Assembly (NCBI GenBank): GCA_023388235.1
Contig: JAEWGQ010000107.1
Location: 1 to 15,144, forward strand
DNA from: Actinomycetes bacterium
GTDB taxonomy: Bacteria; Actinomycetota; Actinomycetes; Actinomycetales; Cellulomonadaceae
Direction of reading: 5' to 3'
DNA length: 15,144 nt
The notes beneath the pieces were generated by a model, which ran no database searches, was not told the origin of the DNA, and worked only from the letters and a program-made list of their open reading frames with translations. A program made the position numbers and the translations under genes. Shown in pieces: positions 1 to 8,174 of the stretch (the first letter of the stretch is position 1; the number at the start of each line of letters is the position of its first letter).

Positions 1-1257
1 GGCCTGCTCGGCGCGCGTTCCGCGATCGCGCCGGTCTCGTTCAGCGCGCCGGCCTACAGCGAAGCGACCGTCGAGCGCGGACGCACGCTCGCGGCGCTCG
101 GCGACTGCGCGGTCTGCCACACCGCGCCGGGCGGCGCGCCCAACGCCGGCGGCCGCGCGATGGAGACCCCCTTCGGCACGATCTACACCACCAACCTCAC
201 GCCCGACCCCGAGACCGGTCTCGGCCGCTGGTCGTTCAGCGCCTTCCAGCGCGCGATGCGCGAGGGCATCTCGCGCGACGGCCATCACCTGTATCCGGCC
301 TTTCCATACACCGCTTTCGCCAAGACCAGCGACGACGACCTGCAGGCGCTCTATGCGTACTTCATGTCCTTGCCGCCGGTGCGCGCCGAAACGCCCGAGG
401 CCGAGCTGAAGTTCCCCTTCGGCGCCCGCCCGCTCATGGCGGGATGGAACGCGCTCTTCCACGACCCGGCGCCGATGCAGCCCGTCGCCACGCAGAGTGC
501 GGAATGGAATCGGGGCGCCTACCTCGTCAACGGCCTCGGCCACTGCGGCGCGTGCCACACGCCGCGCAACGCGCTCGGCGCGGAGCAGGGCGGGGCGGCC
601 TTCCTGTCGGGCGCCATGGTCGAAGGCTGGGAGGCGCCGCCGCTGACCGCGCGCTCCAACGCGGCCGTGCCCTGGAACGCCGATGCGCTCTACGACTACC
701 TGCGCCATGGCCACGCGCGCCACCACGGCGTCGCGGGCGGACCGATGGCCGAGGTGGTGCGCGAGCTCGCCGCCGTGCCCGATGCGGACATCCGCGCCAT
801 GGCGACCTACCTCGCCTCGTTCAACCCCCGGCAATCGAACGAGGCCGCCGACACGCAGGCCCGGCAGGCGGTGGCGCGCGCGGCGGCCGGCCAGGGCCGG
901 CTGCTCGGCAGCGCCCAGCGCCTGTTCGACGGCGCCTGCGCCGCCTGCCACCACGACGGCGACGGCCCCACGCTGCTGGGCGTGAACACGCCGCTGGCGC
1001 TCAACAGCAACTTGACGAGCGCGCGGCCCGACAACCTGCTGCGCACCCTGCTCGATGGCGTGCGCGAGCCTGCGTCGCAGGACATCGGCTTCATGCCGGC
1101 CTTCCGCGAAGTGCTCGACGACGGACAGATCGCCGAGCTGGCCGGCTACATGCGCGCCCGGTTCGCGCCGCAGGAGCCGCCCTGGGACGACCTGAGTGCG
1201 AGCGTGGCCCGCGCGCGTGCGGCGGGCGGCGGCGAGCGCGCGGCTCGCCGAGATTGA
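1..1257 (+). CDS. Tri-heme c-type cytochrome, 5' end missing
   Basis: The frame is open from the first base and ends at TGA 1255-1257, giving 418 visible residues. The ATG at 160 is not the start, because the first heme motif lies upstream of it. Three CXXCH heme sites are visible: CAVCH (residues 36-40, nt 106-120), CGACH (182-186, nt 544-558) and CAACH (313-317, nt 937-951). They define three cytochrome c domains. Met residues in GGPMAEV and GFMPAF are candidate axial ligands. The layout matches membrane-associated electron-transfer subunits of periplasmic dehydrogenases, such as alcohol/gluconate dehydrogenase cytochromes and the NicB-type cytochrome of molybdenum hydroxylases. In some NicB-like proteins these domains are the C-terminus of a larger molybdopterin-binding protein, so this could be the tail of such a fusion. 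The electron donor cannot be identified from this fragment. The FAH-family gene follows after 66 bp on the same strand. Confidence 0.9.
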   Translation, partial: GLLGARSAIAPVSFSAPAYSEATVERGRTLAALGDCAVCHTAPGGAPNAGGRAMETPFGTIYTTNLTPDPETGLGRWSFSAFQRAMREGISRDGHHLYPAFPYTAFAKTSDDDLQALYAYFMSLPPVRAETPEAELKFPFGARPLMAGWNALFHDPAPMQPVATQSAEWNRGAYLVNGLGHCGACHTPRNALGAEQGGAAFLSGAMVEGWEAPPLTARSNAAVPWNADALYDYLRHGHARHHGVAGGPMAEVVRELAAVPDADIRAMATYLASFNPRQSNEAADTQARQAVARAAAGQGRLLGSAQRLFDGACAACHHDGDGPTLLGVNTPLALNSNLTSARPDNLLRTLLDGVREPASQDIGFMPAFREVLDDGQIAELAGYMRARFAPQEPPWDDLSASVARARAAGGGERAARRD

Positions 1258-1323
1258 CGCCGTCCCGTACGATCCACCACCAAGAGGCCGGACCGCCGGC
1301 CCCGTCAGCCAGGAGACTTGCGC

Positions 1324-2508
1324 ATGACCTCGATGCTTTCGTCCGCCCACTCGCTGCCTCGCGACGCCGAGCGCGCCACCCTCGTCGGCCGGCTCTGGCT
1401 GCCCGACATCGGCCCGGTGCTGGTGGCGGTGCACGAGGGCGGCCTGCACGATCTCTCCCGCGTGGCCCCCACGATGAGCCAGTTGCTGGAGCTGGACGAC
1501 CCGGTGGGTGCGGTGCGGCTGGCCCTGCACGACGAGCGCCTGACGCGCGTGGCCTCGCTCGAGGCGACGCTCGCCAACAGCGACGAGGCCCGGCGCGACA
1601 CCCAGCGCCCCTGGCTGCTCGCGCCCTGCGACCTGCAGGCGGTGAAGGCGAGCGGCGTGACCTTCATTGCCAGCCTGCTGGAGCGCGTCATCGAGGAGCA
1701 GGCGCGCGGCGATGCGTCCAAGGCCGAGTCGATCCGCGCCGCGCTCTCCGGCGTGCTGGGCGACAACCTCGCCGGCGTCGTGCCCGGCTCGCCGCAGGCC
1801 GCGAAGGTCAAGGAGGTGCTCATCGCACAGGGCGCGTGGTCGCAGTACCTCGAAGTCGGCATCGGGCCCGACGCCGAGATCTTCACCAAGGCGCCGGTGC
1901 TCGCGGCCGTCGGCACGGGCGCCGACGTCGGCATCCACTCCGGGTCGCTGTGGAACAACCCCGAGCCCGAGGTCGTGCTGGCCGTCAACAGCCGGGGCCA
2001 GACGCTCGGCGCCGCGCTCGGCAACGACGTCAACCTGCGCGACTTCGAGGGCCGCAGCGCGCTGCTCCTGGGCAAGGCCAAGGACAACAACGCCTCCTGC
2101 GCGATCGGCCCCTTCATCCGGCTGTTCGACGACCACTTCGGCATCGACGACGTGCGCCGCATCACGGTGGCGCTGCGCGTCGTCGGGCCGGACCGCTTCA
2201 CGCTCGAAGGGTCGAGCTCGCTCGCCAGGATCAGCCGCGACCCGCTCGACCTCGTCTCGCAGGCGATCGGGCCGCACCATGCGTACCCCGATGGGCTGAT
2301 GCTCTTCCTCGGCACCATGTTCGCGCCCACGCAGGACCGCCACGGCCCGGGGCAGGGCTTCACGCATGTGGTGGGCGACCGCGTCACCATTTCCGCGCCC
2401 GAACTGGGCGCGCTCGACAACCGCGTCGTCCATGCCGAGGACGCGCCGCGCTGGACCTTCGGCATTGGCGCGCTGATGCGCAACCTGGCTGGGCGCGGGA
2501 TTCTCTGA
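1324..2508 (+). CDS. Fumarylacetoacetate hydrolase (FAH) family enzyme, long form
   Basis: A 394-residue protein starting at ATG 1324, chosen because AGGAGA at 1311-1316 lies 7 nt upstream; a TTG at 1318 in the same frame is less likely. The C-terminal two thirds is an FAH domain. Around residues 211-240 it carries NPEPEVVLAV and GNDVNLRD, where E214, E216 and D235 are the likely divalent-metal ligands. The FAH fold covers hydrolases, decarboxylases, hydratases and dehydratases acting on 2-keto acids, so the exact reaction is uncertain. The length, with a roughly 100-residue N-terminal extension, resembles 2-keto-3-deoxy-pentonate dehydratases of the XylX type more than short FAH hydrolases; that is inference. 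It is probably a soluble cytoplasmic enzyme. It may be co-transcribed with the upstream cytochrome, which would fit oxidative catabolism of a sugar or organic acid. It ends at a hairpin shared with the convergent MFS gene. Confidence 0.85.
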   Translation: MTSMLSSAHSLPRDAERATLVGRLWLPDIGPVLVAVHEGGLHDLSRVAPTMSQLLELDDPVGAVRLALHDERLTRVASLEATLANSDEARRDTQRPWLLAPCDLQAVKASGVTFIASLLERVIEEQARGDASKAESIRAALSGVLGDNLAGVVPGSPQAAKVKEVLIAQGAWSQYLEVGIGPDAEIFTKAPVLAAVGTGADVGIHSGSLWNNPEPEVVLAVNSRGQTLGAALGNDVNLRDFEGRSALLLGKAKDNNASCAIGPFIRLFDDHFGIDDVRRITVALRVVGPDRFTLEGSSSLARISRDPLDLVSQAIGPHHAYPDGLMLFLGTMFAPTQDRHGPGQGFTHVVGDRVTISAPELGALDNRVVHAEDAPRWTFGIGALMRNLAGRGIL

Positions 2509-2513
2509 GGATG

Positions 2514-2533
2514 AGGGCGTGTCAACACGCCCT
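2514..2533. terminator. Hairpin between convergent FAH and MFS genes
   Basis: A perfect 8-bp inverted repeat (AGGGCGTG at 2514-2521, CACGCCCT at 2526-2533) with a TCAA loop lies 6 nt after the FAH gene. It reaches into the stop codon of the leftward MFS gene. Its position between two convergent genes suggests a bidirectional terminator. There is no clear T tract on either side, so termination strength is uncertain. Confidence 0.6.
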
Positions 2534-3755
2534 AGGCCCGCCCGAGCCGCCAGCGCTGCGCGCCCAGCAGCGCGAACACCGCCACCACGCTCGCCGCGAG
2601 CAGGATCCACAGCCCGCTCGTGTAGCCGCCCGCGGGCGTCCAGAGCAGGCCCAGCAGCAGCGGCGCCAGCGCTCGCGCGACCGCACTCGGCAGGCCGAGC
2701 GCGCCATTGAGCGTGGCGACATGCTCGCGATCGACGTACTGCGCGATCGCCGTGCCCTTGACGATCGTGAGCATCCCGTTGCCCATGCCGTAGAACAGCA
2801 CGAACCACAGCGCCGCCGCCGGATGGCCCGCCCCCGCGATCAGCACCCCCAGGCCGATCGGGATCAGGCAGGGGATCAGCCGGTTCGCGACATGCAGGTC
2901 GAAGTGGTGCTCGAAGAAGAAGAGCAGCACGCGGCCCAGCACCTGCACGAGCCCGATGCTCGCCGGCACCGCGATGGCCCAGGCCTCCGGCAGCCCCGCG
3001 CCGCGCAGCAGGCTGACCATGTGCGGCGGCAGCGCGGCGGTCACCGCCATCAGGAGCACGGTGAACACGCCGACCATGAGGAAGGGGACGCTGCGCAGGT
3101 AGTGCCCCGCCGGACGCGATGCCGCGCCCGCTGCGCCGCGCGCCCGATGCGCCGGCTGCGGCGCATGGCGCAGCACGCGCGCATGCAGCGGCACGCACAC
3201 GCACACGTGGATCGCCGCGAGCACCCACAGCGCATGGCGCCATCCGAGTTGCGCGATCAGCCAGGCGCCGAGGGGAATGAAGACCGTGCTCGCGAGTCCG
3301 CCGAGGAAAGTGAGCGTGATGATCGCGCGCCGGAAGTCGTGCGGGAAGCGCCGCGTGACGATCGCGAACACCGGGTTGTAGAGCGTCGCCGCCAGCCCCG
3401 CGCCGAGCAACAGCCACACCGCGTAGAAGCCGGCCGCGCCCTGCACCATGCCGTGCAGCAGCAGCCCGGCGGCGACCAGCAGCGATCCGCCCGTCATCAC
3501 CGCGCGTTCGTGGCCCCGGTCGATCCAGCGGCCCACGGGCCACGCCGCCAGGCCCTCGGCCATCAGCGCCAGGCTGAAGGCGAGCGACGATTGCGCGCGG
3601 CTCATGCCCAGTTCGCGCTCCACCGGCTCCATGAGCAGCGCGAAGACGTAGAACACGCTGCCCCAGGTGATGAGCTGGCCGACGGAGAGCCAACCCACGA
3701 GGCCGCGGTCGTAGGGGTCGGGGGCAGGAGATGTCGTCGTCGCGATCGCGGCCAT
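2532..3755 (-). CDS. MFS-family transporter
   Basis: A 407-residue, strongly hydrophobic inner-membrane protein with about twelve predicted transmembrane segments, the normal size of a major facilitator. The first helix follows a short polar N-terminus (about residues 20-42). The loop between helices 2 and 3 carries a motif-A-like GRWIDRGHER stretch (around residues 74-83), typical of MFS carriers. The middle cytoplasmic loop (near residue 205) is rich in Ala, Arg and His. The substrate cannot be read from sequence; the nearest broad type is the monocarboxylate/oxalate-like or uncharacterised MFS group. The start is ATG 3755. No good Shine-Dalgarno is visible, but TAAAGT at 3771-3766 (minus strand) could be a -10 element of its own promoter. 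comM ends 57 bp upstream on the same strand, so read-through from comM is also possible. The stop TAG overlaps the terminator hairpin shared with the FAH gene. Confidence 0.85.
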   Translation of the reverse strand: MAAIATTTSPAPDPYDRGLVGWLSVGQLITWGSVFYVFALLMEPVERELGMSRAQSSLAFSLALMAEGLAAWPVGRWIDRGHERAVMTGGSLLVAAGLLLHGMVQGAAGFYAVWLLLGAGLAATLYNPVFAIVTRRFPHDFRRAIITLTFLGGLASTVFIPLGAWLIAQLGWRHALWVLAAIHVCVCVPLHARVLRHAPQPAHRARGAAGAASRPAGHYLRSVPFLMVGVFTVLLMAVTAALPPHMVSLLRGAGLPEAWAIAVPASIGLVQVLGRVLLFFFEHHFDLHVANRLIPCLIPIGLGVLIAGAGHPAAALWFVLFYGMGNGMLTIVKGTAIAQYVDREHVATLNGALGLPSAVARALAPLLLGLLWTPAGGYTSGLWILLAASVVAVFALLGAQRWRLGRA

Positions 3756-3812
3756 GGGCGTCGACTTTAGCGGGGCGGTCGATCGGTCTGCGGATGCGCC
3801 TTCGATCGCAGT

Positions 3813-5360
3813 TCAGCCCGCGCCATGCAGCGCCCGCCGGTACTGCACCGCCTCGGCCACATGCGCCACGCCGATCGCCTCGCTCCCGGCCAGGTCGGCG
3901 ATGGTGCGCGCCACCTTCAGCGCGCGGTGCGTCGTGCGCGCCGACCAGCCCAGCTTGGCCGCGGCGGTGTGCATGAATTTCAGCGCCTCGGGCGTGAGCC
4001 GGGCGTGCTGGTCGATCTCGGCGCCCTGCAGGGCGTAGTTGGTCTTGCCCTGGCGGTCGAGCGCCCGCGAGCGGGCGGCGAGCGCGCGTTCGCGGATGGC
4101 GTCCGTCGACTCGCCCGCAGGCGCGTTCAGCAACGCCTCGGCGGACACCGCCGGCACTTCGACGTGAAGGTCGATGCGATCGACCAGCGGCCCGCTGAGC
4201 CTGCCCTGGTAGCGCGCGACCTGGTCCGGCGTGCAGCGGCAGGCCCTGAGCGTCGAGCCCAGGTAGCCGCAGGGGCAAGGGTTCATCGCCGCGACGAGCT
4301 GGAAGCGCGCCGGGAATTCCGAGCGCCTGGCGGCGCGCGAGATCGTGATGGTCCCCGTCTCGAGCGGCTCGCGCAGCGCTTCGAGCGCGGCCCGGCCGAA
4401 CTCGGGGAATTCGTCGAGGAAGAGCACGCCGTGGTGGGCCAGCGAAATCTCGCCGGGCCGGGGCGGCGAGCCGCCGCCGACCATCGCGACCGCGCTGGCG
4501 GTGTGGTGCGGGCTCGCGGTCGGCCTCTGCATCCACTGCGCGGGCGAGAAGCGGCCGCCGAGGCTCGCCACGGCCGCGCTCTCCAGCGCCTCCTGCACGC
4601 TCATCTCGGGCAGCAGGCCGGCGAAGCGCTGCGCGAGCATCGACTTGCCGGAGCCGGGCGGCCCGACCATCAGGAGGCTGTGGCCGCCCGCCGCGGCGAT
4701 CTCGAGCGCGCGCTTGGCGCCGGCGTGGCCCTTCACGTCCGCCAGGTCCGCGTGCCGGGTGGCGGATGCCGCGCGGGACGGCGCCAGCACCCTGGCCCAG
4801 CCGCCGGCGTCGATCCCGGCCGGGAGCGCGTCTTCGCTGCCGGGCGGAAGGAACTGCCCGATCACATCGAGCAGGTGCCGCGCGCCGTAGACCTCCGCGC
4901 CCGGCACGAGCGAGGCTTCCTCGGCGCTCTCGGCCGGCAGCACCAGCCGCGTCGCGACGCCCTTCGCGTGCAGCGCCAGCGCCATGGCGAGTGCGCCGCG
5001 CACGGGCCGCAGCTGCCCCGACAGCGACAGCTCGCCCGCGAACTCGTAGCCCGCGAGCCGGGCGGCGTCGATCTGTCCGCTCGCCGCGAGGATGCCCAGC
5101 GCGATCGGCAGGTCGAAGCGGCCCGAATCCTTCGGCAGGTCCGCCGGGGCGAGGTTCACCGTGATCCGCTTGTTGTTGGGGAATTCGAGCCCGGCGTTCT
5201 GGATCGCCGAGCGCACGCGTTCGCGCGCTTCCCTGACTTCCACATCGACCAGCCCGACCAGCGTGAAGCTGGGCAGGCCATTGGCCAGATGCACCTCGAC
5301 CGTGACGCTGGCGGCTTCGAGGCCCAACAACGCGCGGCTTTGCACCAAACACAGACTCAT
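3813..5360 (-). CDS. comM: YifB/ComM family Mg-chelatase-like AAA+ ATPase
   Basis: A 515-residue protein. ATG 5360 is preferred over the in-frame ATG 5378 because AGGGAG (minus strand, 5370-5365) lies 4 nt upstream of it and the MSLCLVQSRAL start matches the family. The N-terminal 170 or so residues form the Lon-protease-like ChlI domain, with SFTLVGLVDVEVREARERV. The AAA+ core follows: Walker A GPPGSGKS (residues 233-240) and Walker B GVLFLDE (311-317). Next come a cysteine cluster (CPCGYL...CRC, about 362-376) and RIDLHVEVP (about 395-403). The C-terminal Mg_chelatase_C domain ends the protein, which is full length for the family. ComM is a hexameric helicase that promotes branch migration during natural transformation; many genomes carry it without known competence. 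It is divergent from torF, and an NtrC-like palindrome lies just upstream of its Shine-Dalgarno. Confidence 0.95.
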   Translation of the reverse strand: MSLCLVQSRALLGLEAASVTVEVHLANGLPSFTLVGLVDVEVREARERVRSAIQNAGLEFPNNKRITVNLAPADLPKDSGRFDLPIALGILAASGQIDAARLAGYEFAGELSLSGQLRPVRGALAMALALHAKGVATRLVLPAESAEEASLVPGAEVYGARHLLDVIGQFLPPGSEDALPAGIDAGGWARVLAPSRAASATRHADLADVKGHAGAKRALEIAAAGGHSLLMVGPPGSGKSMLAQRFAGLLPEMSVQEALESAAVASLGGRFSPAQWMQRPTASPHHTASAVAMVGGGSPPRPGEISLAHHGVLFLDEFPEFGRAALEALREPLETGTITISRAARRSEFPARFQLVAAMNPCPCGYLGSTLRACRCTPDQVARYQGRLSGPLVDRIDLHVEVPAVSAEALLNAPAGESTDAIRERALAARSRALDRQGKTNYALQGAEIDQHARLTPEALKFMHTAAAKLGWSARTTHRALKVARTIADLAGSEAIGVAHVAEAVQYRRALHGAG

Positions 5361-5370
5361 TCGACTCCCT

Positions 5371-5387
5371 GTCACCAAGATGGTGCG
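5371..5387. promoter_or_regulatory. NtrC-type enhancer site (predicted)
   Basis: CACCAAGATGGTG at 5373-5385 is an inverted repeat (CACCA / TGGTG around AGA). With its flanks it reads TCACCA-AGA-TGGTGC, close to the NtrC sites known upstream of glnA (TGCACYA-N3-TGGTGCA). Its centre is about 104 bp upstream of the start site predicted from the sigma-54 promoter, a normal distance for an NtrC enhancer. It is a sequence match only. The site also abuts the comM ribosome-binding region. Confidence 0.6.
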
Positions 5388-5455
5388 TCCATCTCTTCTG
5401 GGTCGCCATCATGCACAAGCCTGCGAAACCTTTGCTTGCGGGTTGCGGAAACGCT

Positions 5456-5472
5456 TTGGCACGCTCCCTGCT
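5456..5472 (+). promoter_or_regulatory. Sigma-54 (-24/-12) promoter of torF-glnK-amt
   Basis: TTGGCACG (5456-5463), four bases, then CTGCT (5468-5472) matches the sigma-54 consensus TTGGCACG-N4-TTGCW at every position but one. The invariant GG (5458-5459) and GC (5470-5471) have the required spacing. Transcription should begin near 5483, leaving about 36 nt of leader with GAGGA at 5506-5510 before torF. With the NtrC-like site upstream, this indicates nitrogen-limitation control. Confidence 0.8.
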
Positions 5473-5518
5473 TTGAGGTGGTTTCAAACCCACTTCAAAA
5501 CACCCGAGGAGTCTCTCG

Positions 5519-6767
<1,249 letters not shown>

Positions 6768-6796
6768 TCACCACGAGGCACGAAAGACAAACCGAC

Positions 6797-6913
6797 ATGA
6801 AAAAATTTCTCGTATCACTCGCGCTCGGACTGAGCGTGCTGGCCGCCGGCACGAGCGGTTTCGCGCAGACCGCCGCGCCGGCCGCCCCCGCCGCGGTCAC
6901 CGAGCGGGCCTGA
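6797..6913 (+). pseudogene. amt: Ammonium transporter Amt, truncated after the signal peptide
   Basis: ATG 6797 opens a frame of only 38 codons, ending at TGA 6911-6913. The start MKKFLVSLALGLSVLAAG with a predicted cut after GFA (residue 23), followed by an Ala/Pro-rich stretch, is the usual N-terminus of Amt proteins encoded next to glnK in beta-proteobacteria. A normal Amt continues for over 400 residues with eleven membrane helices; none are present. The reading frame breaks at about 6,890-6,900, where the sequence changes to actinobacterial DNA. The last codons (VTERA and stop) probably belong to the foreign segment, perhaps the tail of a convergent gene there. The gene is therefore cut by the junction rather than decayed by mutation. 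The assignment rests on the signal peptide and the glnK neighbour. Confidence 0.75.
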
Positions 6914-6915
6914 CC
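6890..6915. other. Junction between betaproteobacterial and actinobacterial DNA
   Basis: To the left, glnK and the amt start are in betaproteobacterial style. To the right, the first gene is actinobacterial, with much higher GC at third codon positions. Amt coding sequence stops without any mutation-type lesion. No inverted repeats, target duplication, integrase, transposase or tRNA is seen at the boundary. The exact base cannot be fixed without a reference genome for each side. Confidence 0.75.
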
Positions 6916-6918
6916 GGA

Positions 6919-6936
6919 CGGCGACCCGGGTCGCCG
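6919..6936 (-). terminator. Perfect palindrome after the GH1-like gene, likely terminator
   Basis: CGGCGACCCGGGTCGCCG is an 18-bp perfect palindrome 8 bp beyond the stop of the leftward GH1-like gene. As RNA it could fold into a short GC hairpin, with the central bases forming the loop. No T tract follows, as is common for actinobacterial terminators. It would end the importer-glycosidase operon. Confidence 0.5.
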
Positions 6937-6944
6937 CACCCCCG

Positions 6945-8168
6945 TCAGCGGGCGTCGGCGACCCGGGCCCGCCAGCGGTCGTACGCCGCGTTGGGCACGC
7001 GGGCCAGGACGTGGTCGGCGCCCCGGACCAGGTCCACCAGCCCGAACGGCAGGAGGTAGTCGTCGACGGGCGCGGTGCCGTCCCGGTACGACCAGTCCAC
7101 GAGGTCCAGCAGGGGGAACCAGAACACGCCGGCGACCGGGACCCCCTCGGCGCGGACCTGCTCGACCGTGTCCAGCAGGTCGTCCACCCACTGCGCCTTC
7201 GCCGCGACGTCCGCGGTGGCCCGGGAGGTCTCCGTGACGGCCAGCGGGAGACCGTACCGCTCGTGGTACGCCCGCAGCAGGGCGACCAGGCCCGCCGTCC
7301 CGGCCTCCACCGGCGACTCGACGCCCTCGGCGGTCACCGCCTGCGTGGTGAACGCCGGGTAGTAGTTCACCCCGACGACGTCGGGCACCACGGCGTCCCG
7401 GCGCAGCGCCGCCAGGTCCGCCTCGCGGGCGCCGTGCCGCACCAGGTACGCGTGCAGCGGGTGCTCCGGCCCGACCCGCCCGGTGACGAGGTCGAGCGCG
7501 AGGAAGCGCCACTGCTCGCCCTCCGCCACGGACAGGCCCGCGGGGCCGTGCCCCTCGAAGAGGAAGCCGGCGTCCACGTGCACGAACCGCACGTCGGGAC
7601 GCACCGCGGCGACCGCGCGCTGCGTGGCCACGGTCCCGAGCGCGAGCGGCAGCAGCACGGCCACGAGGCCGTCCTCCCCGGTGAGGTACGGGGGCCACCG
7701 CCCGTCACGGCCGCACCACACCGCGTTCACCATCGGCTCGTTGAGCGGCGTGAGGTCGTCGACCACCCCGGGGTAGCGCTCCGCGACGGCCGCGGCGTAC
7801 CGGGCGACCAGCGCGGGGTACCGGGGGTCGAGGAAGGCGTTCGCCATCCAGAGCGGCGTCCCGTAGTGCATGACGTCGAGCACGCACCGCAGCCCGAGCC
7901 GCTGCATCTCGGCCATCACCTCGTCGAGCCAGCGGAAGTCGAACCGCCCCTCCTCCGGCTCGACCAGGTACCACGGGGAGCCCCAGCGGATGAGGGTGGC
8001 GCCCGACTCCGCCGCGAGCCGCAGGTCCTCGCGCCACAGGTGGTAGTGCTGGGTCAGCTCGTACTCGTCGAGCCGGCGCTGCCCGACGCGTTCGGCGGGG
8101 ATGAACGTGTCCTCGATGCCGACGCCGTGGTGCAGGCGCCCGTCGGTGTGCCAGGAGGTGTCGGTCAC
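6945..8168 (-). CDS. GH1-like (clan GH-A) glycoside hydrolase
   Basis: A 407-residue TIM-barrel enzyme without a signal peptide, so cytoplasmic. The start is GTG 8168, 6 nt after the permease stop, with GTGAGG spanning that stop as a possible ribosome site. Family signs: WREDLRLAAESGATLIRWG near residues 45-63, TPLNEP (140-145) with acid/base Glu144, VGVNYYP (265-271), and VTETS (311-315) with nucleophile Glu313. The spacing of the two glutamates fits a retaining GH-A enzyme. Classical GH1 proteins are 440-480 residues and show TFNEP and (I/V)TENG, so this is a short, divergent member; beta-glucosidase, beta-galactosidase or a related activity is possible. As last gene of the importer operon it probably cleaves the imported oligosaccharide inside the cell. 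The specific sugar is not known. Confidence 0.82.
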   Translation of the reverse strand: MTDTSWHTDGRLHHGVGIEDTFIPAERVGQRRLDEYELTQHYHLWREDLRLAAESGATLIRWGSPWYLVEPEEGRFDFRWLDEVMAEMQRLGLRCVLDVMHYGTPLWMANAFLDPRYPALVARYAAAVAERYPGVVDDLTPLNEPMVNAVWCGRDGRWPPYLTGEDGLVAVLLPLALGTVATQRAVAAVRPDVRFVHVDAGFLFEGHGPAGLSVAEGEQWRFLALDLVTGRVGPEHPLHAYLVRHGAREADLAALRRDAVVPDVVGVNYYPAFTTQAVTAEGVESPVEAGTAGLVALLRAYHERYGLPLAVTETSRATADVAAKAQWVDDLLDTVEQVRAEGVPVAGVFWFPLLDLVDWSYRDGTAPVDDYLLPFGLVDLVRGADHVLARVPNAAYDRWRARVADAR

Positions 8169-8174
8169 AGGGCC

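Noticed and set aside
3160..3210. Short CGCACGCACACG-like repeats
   Set aside because: They lie within the MFS gene and encode an ordinary helix and loop; there is no regular spacing or CRISPR structure.
444..3770. A very long rightward frame of 1,108 codons
   Set aside because: It overlaps the cytochrome, FAH and MFS genes in another frame, is Arg/Ala/Pro-rich low-complexity sequence, and shows no domain. It is an artefact of high GC.
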